Positions 50,311-50,910 of a stretch of DNA of 50,910 nucleotides are shown here, in pieces. How positions within the stretch are numbered: position 1 is the first letter of the stretch; each line of letters starts with the position of its first letter. Source of the stretch: Betaproteobacteria bacterium (lineage in GTDB: Bacteria > Pseudomonadota > Gammaproteobacteria > Burkholderiales > Burkholderiaceae_C); the NCBI GenBank assembly GCA_009919175.1, contig RGCL01000015.1, positions 1-50,910 of the forward strand. Reading direction: 5' to 3'. The position numbers and the translations under genes are program-made. The notes under the pieces were generated by a model. The model searched no databases and was not told the origin of the DNA. It was given only the letters and a program-made list of their open reading frames with translations.

Positions 50311-50910
50311 ATGCGCATCAAGATCATCAAAAAGAACATCAAGCATCCCAATGACAAGATCATCGACGCGACAGGCGATCGCTTCGTAGACGTGTCCGTC
50401 AGCTCAGGCGACCGGTTGGTGATCGAGGCCCAAGGCCAAACCACAGTCATCACAGCCAATGCCAACCAGCTGGCTCAAGGGGCCATCGAAAACAGCCAGG
50501 GGCTTCAATTCAAGCGCTTGAACTTTGACTTGTTGGTGGGCAATGGCGAGACGACCTATGTCCGCATCTCGCGCTTCTACCTCATGTCGGATGTCCAATT
50601 GGAGTCGGTGTCCTGGAATGGCCAACTGCTGAACGACACATTTGTTGGACAACTCAACACATGGCAGTACGGCTCCATGGTGGCAGAAAGCCCCATATCG
50701 GTCAGTGACCCCGGCGCGTTTGTTGGCGTCTCCAATGTCTCAGATACCGTGGCGATGGGAAGCGCCACCACAACGCAGGTGGCCAGCGTCGGTGGGTTTT
50801 CACCCATCGGCTGGGTTGCATCAGTGCCTGCGACGGCCGCCGGTGCTGGAATCAGCATGACCGGAGCAGCGGTGGTGGGCGGCGGCGCTTTGCTTGCCAG
50901 TGCTGCAGCA
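50311..50910 (+). CDS. Start of a probable large surface adhesin, BapA-prefix-like (3' part outside window)
   Basis: An ATG at 50311 with AAGAG six bases upstream opens a frame of 200 codons that runs off the right edge without a stop. The product starts MRIKIIKKNIKHPNDK, with no signal peptide. A beta-rich part follows (DRFVDVSVSSGDRLVIEAQGQTTVITANANQ, VRISRFYLMSDVQLESVSWNG), then a Gly/Ala/Val-rich hydrophobic stretch (AAGAGISMTGAAVVGGGALLASAAA). This matches the N-terminal retention region of Bap/LapF-type adhesins exported by type I secretion, which are usually followed by many Ig-like repeats. The family call is moderate because only the beginning is visible. Confidence 0.65.
   Translation, partial: MRIKIIKKNIKHPNDKIIDATGDRFVDVSVSSGDRLVIEAQGQTTVITANANQLAQGAIENSQGLQFKRLNFDLLVGNGETTYVRISRFYLMSDVQLESVSWNGQLLNDTFVGQLNTWQYGSMVAESPISVSDPGAFVGVSNVSDTVAMGSATTTQVASVGGFSPIGWVASVPATAAGAGISMTGAAVVGGGALLASAAA

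Overview
The window looks like a chromosomal segment of a betaproteobacterium of the order Burkholderiales, most likely Comamonadaceae. The GC content is moderately high. There is a Bug/TctC-type solute receptor and a very high density of TRAP transporters. The housekeeping block pepA-holC-DUF2486, divergent from lptF-lptG, is an arrangement typical of Burkholderiales. The genus cannot be decided from the sequence. I see no tRNA, rRNA, CRISPR array, transposase or integrase gene.

Region 1 (1-13.7 kb). A caspase-like protein gene enters from the left edge. It is followed by a LysR regulator divergent from an SbtA-type bicarbonate permease and a DUF6671 zinc-ribbon protein. The rest is a nine-gene minus-strand operon (13644 to 3905) in which every product has an export signal. 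In transcription order it encodes three proteins of unknown function, a three-domain CsgG/FlgT-like protein, two more unknown proteins, an SH3-domain protein, an M48 metalloprotease and a lipoprotein with a SUMF1/FGE-like domain. Most junctions overlap or are separated by only a few bases. Four consecutive products end in a Gly/Ser/Pro-rich linker followed by an acidic-aromatic C-terminus (DDW, DDW, KEY, RDF). I know of no described system with this composition, and it is the best candidate for an undescribed system here.

Region 2 (14-31.5 kb) is catabolic. After an orphan Bug receptor comes a sugar or sugar-acid cluster. Its minus-strand operon is fucU mutarotase, GntR, DHDPS-like aldolase, TRAP dctPQM and PfkB kinase; divergent from it are an aldose dehydrogenase and an amidohydrolase-type lactonase. 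These fit a non-phosphorylative L-fucose-type pathway (mutarotase, dehydrogenase, lactonase, then aldolase) with the sugar-acid dehydratase missing. A perfect 20-bp palindrome lies across the divergent start codons. Next is a minus-strand operon from 31510 to 22965: RraA-like, Ldh2-type dehydrogenase, Gfo/Idh oxidoreductase, GntR, Rieske oxygenase, alpha/beta hydrolase and a second dctPQM. Two TGTATACA sites flank a large hairpin upstream of its GntR gene.

Region 3 (31.6-42 kb) runs rightward: a TAXI receptor, an internal terminator, a fused TRAP permease, a DUF3237 gene on the opposite strand, a large two-subunit indolepyruvate:ferredoxin-oxidoreductase-like enzyme, and a third dctPQM closed by a strong bidirectional terminator.

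Region 4 (42-50.9 kb) is mostly housekeeping: livK-type receptor, DUF2486, holC and pepA on the minus strand; lptF, lptG, a CysB-type regulator and a methionine-type aminotransferase on the plus strand, ended by a terminator. After an unusually AT-rich stretch, the 5' part of a probable large surface adhesin gene begins and runs off the right edge.
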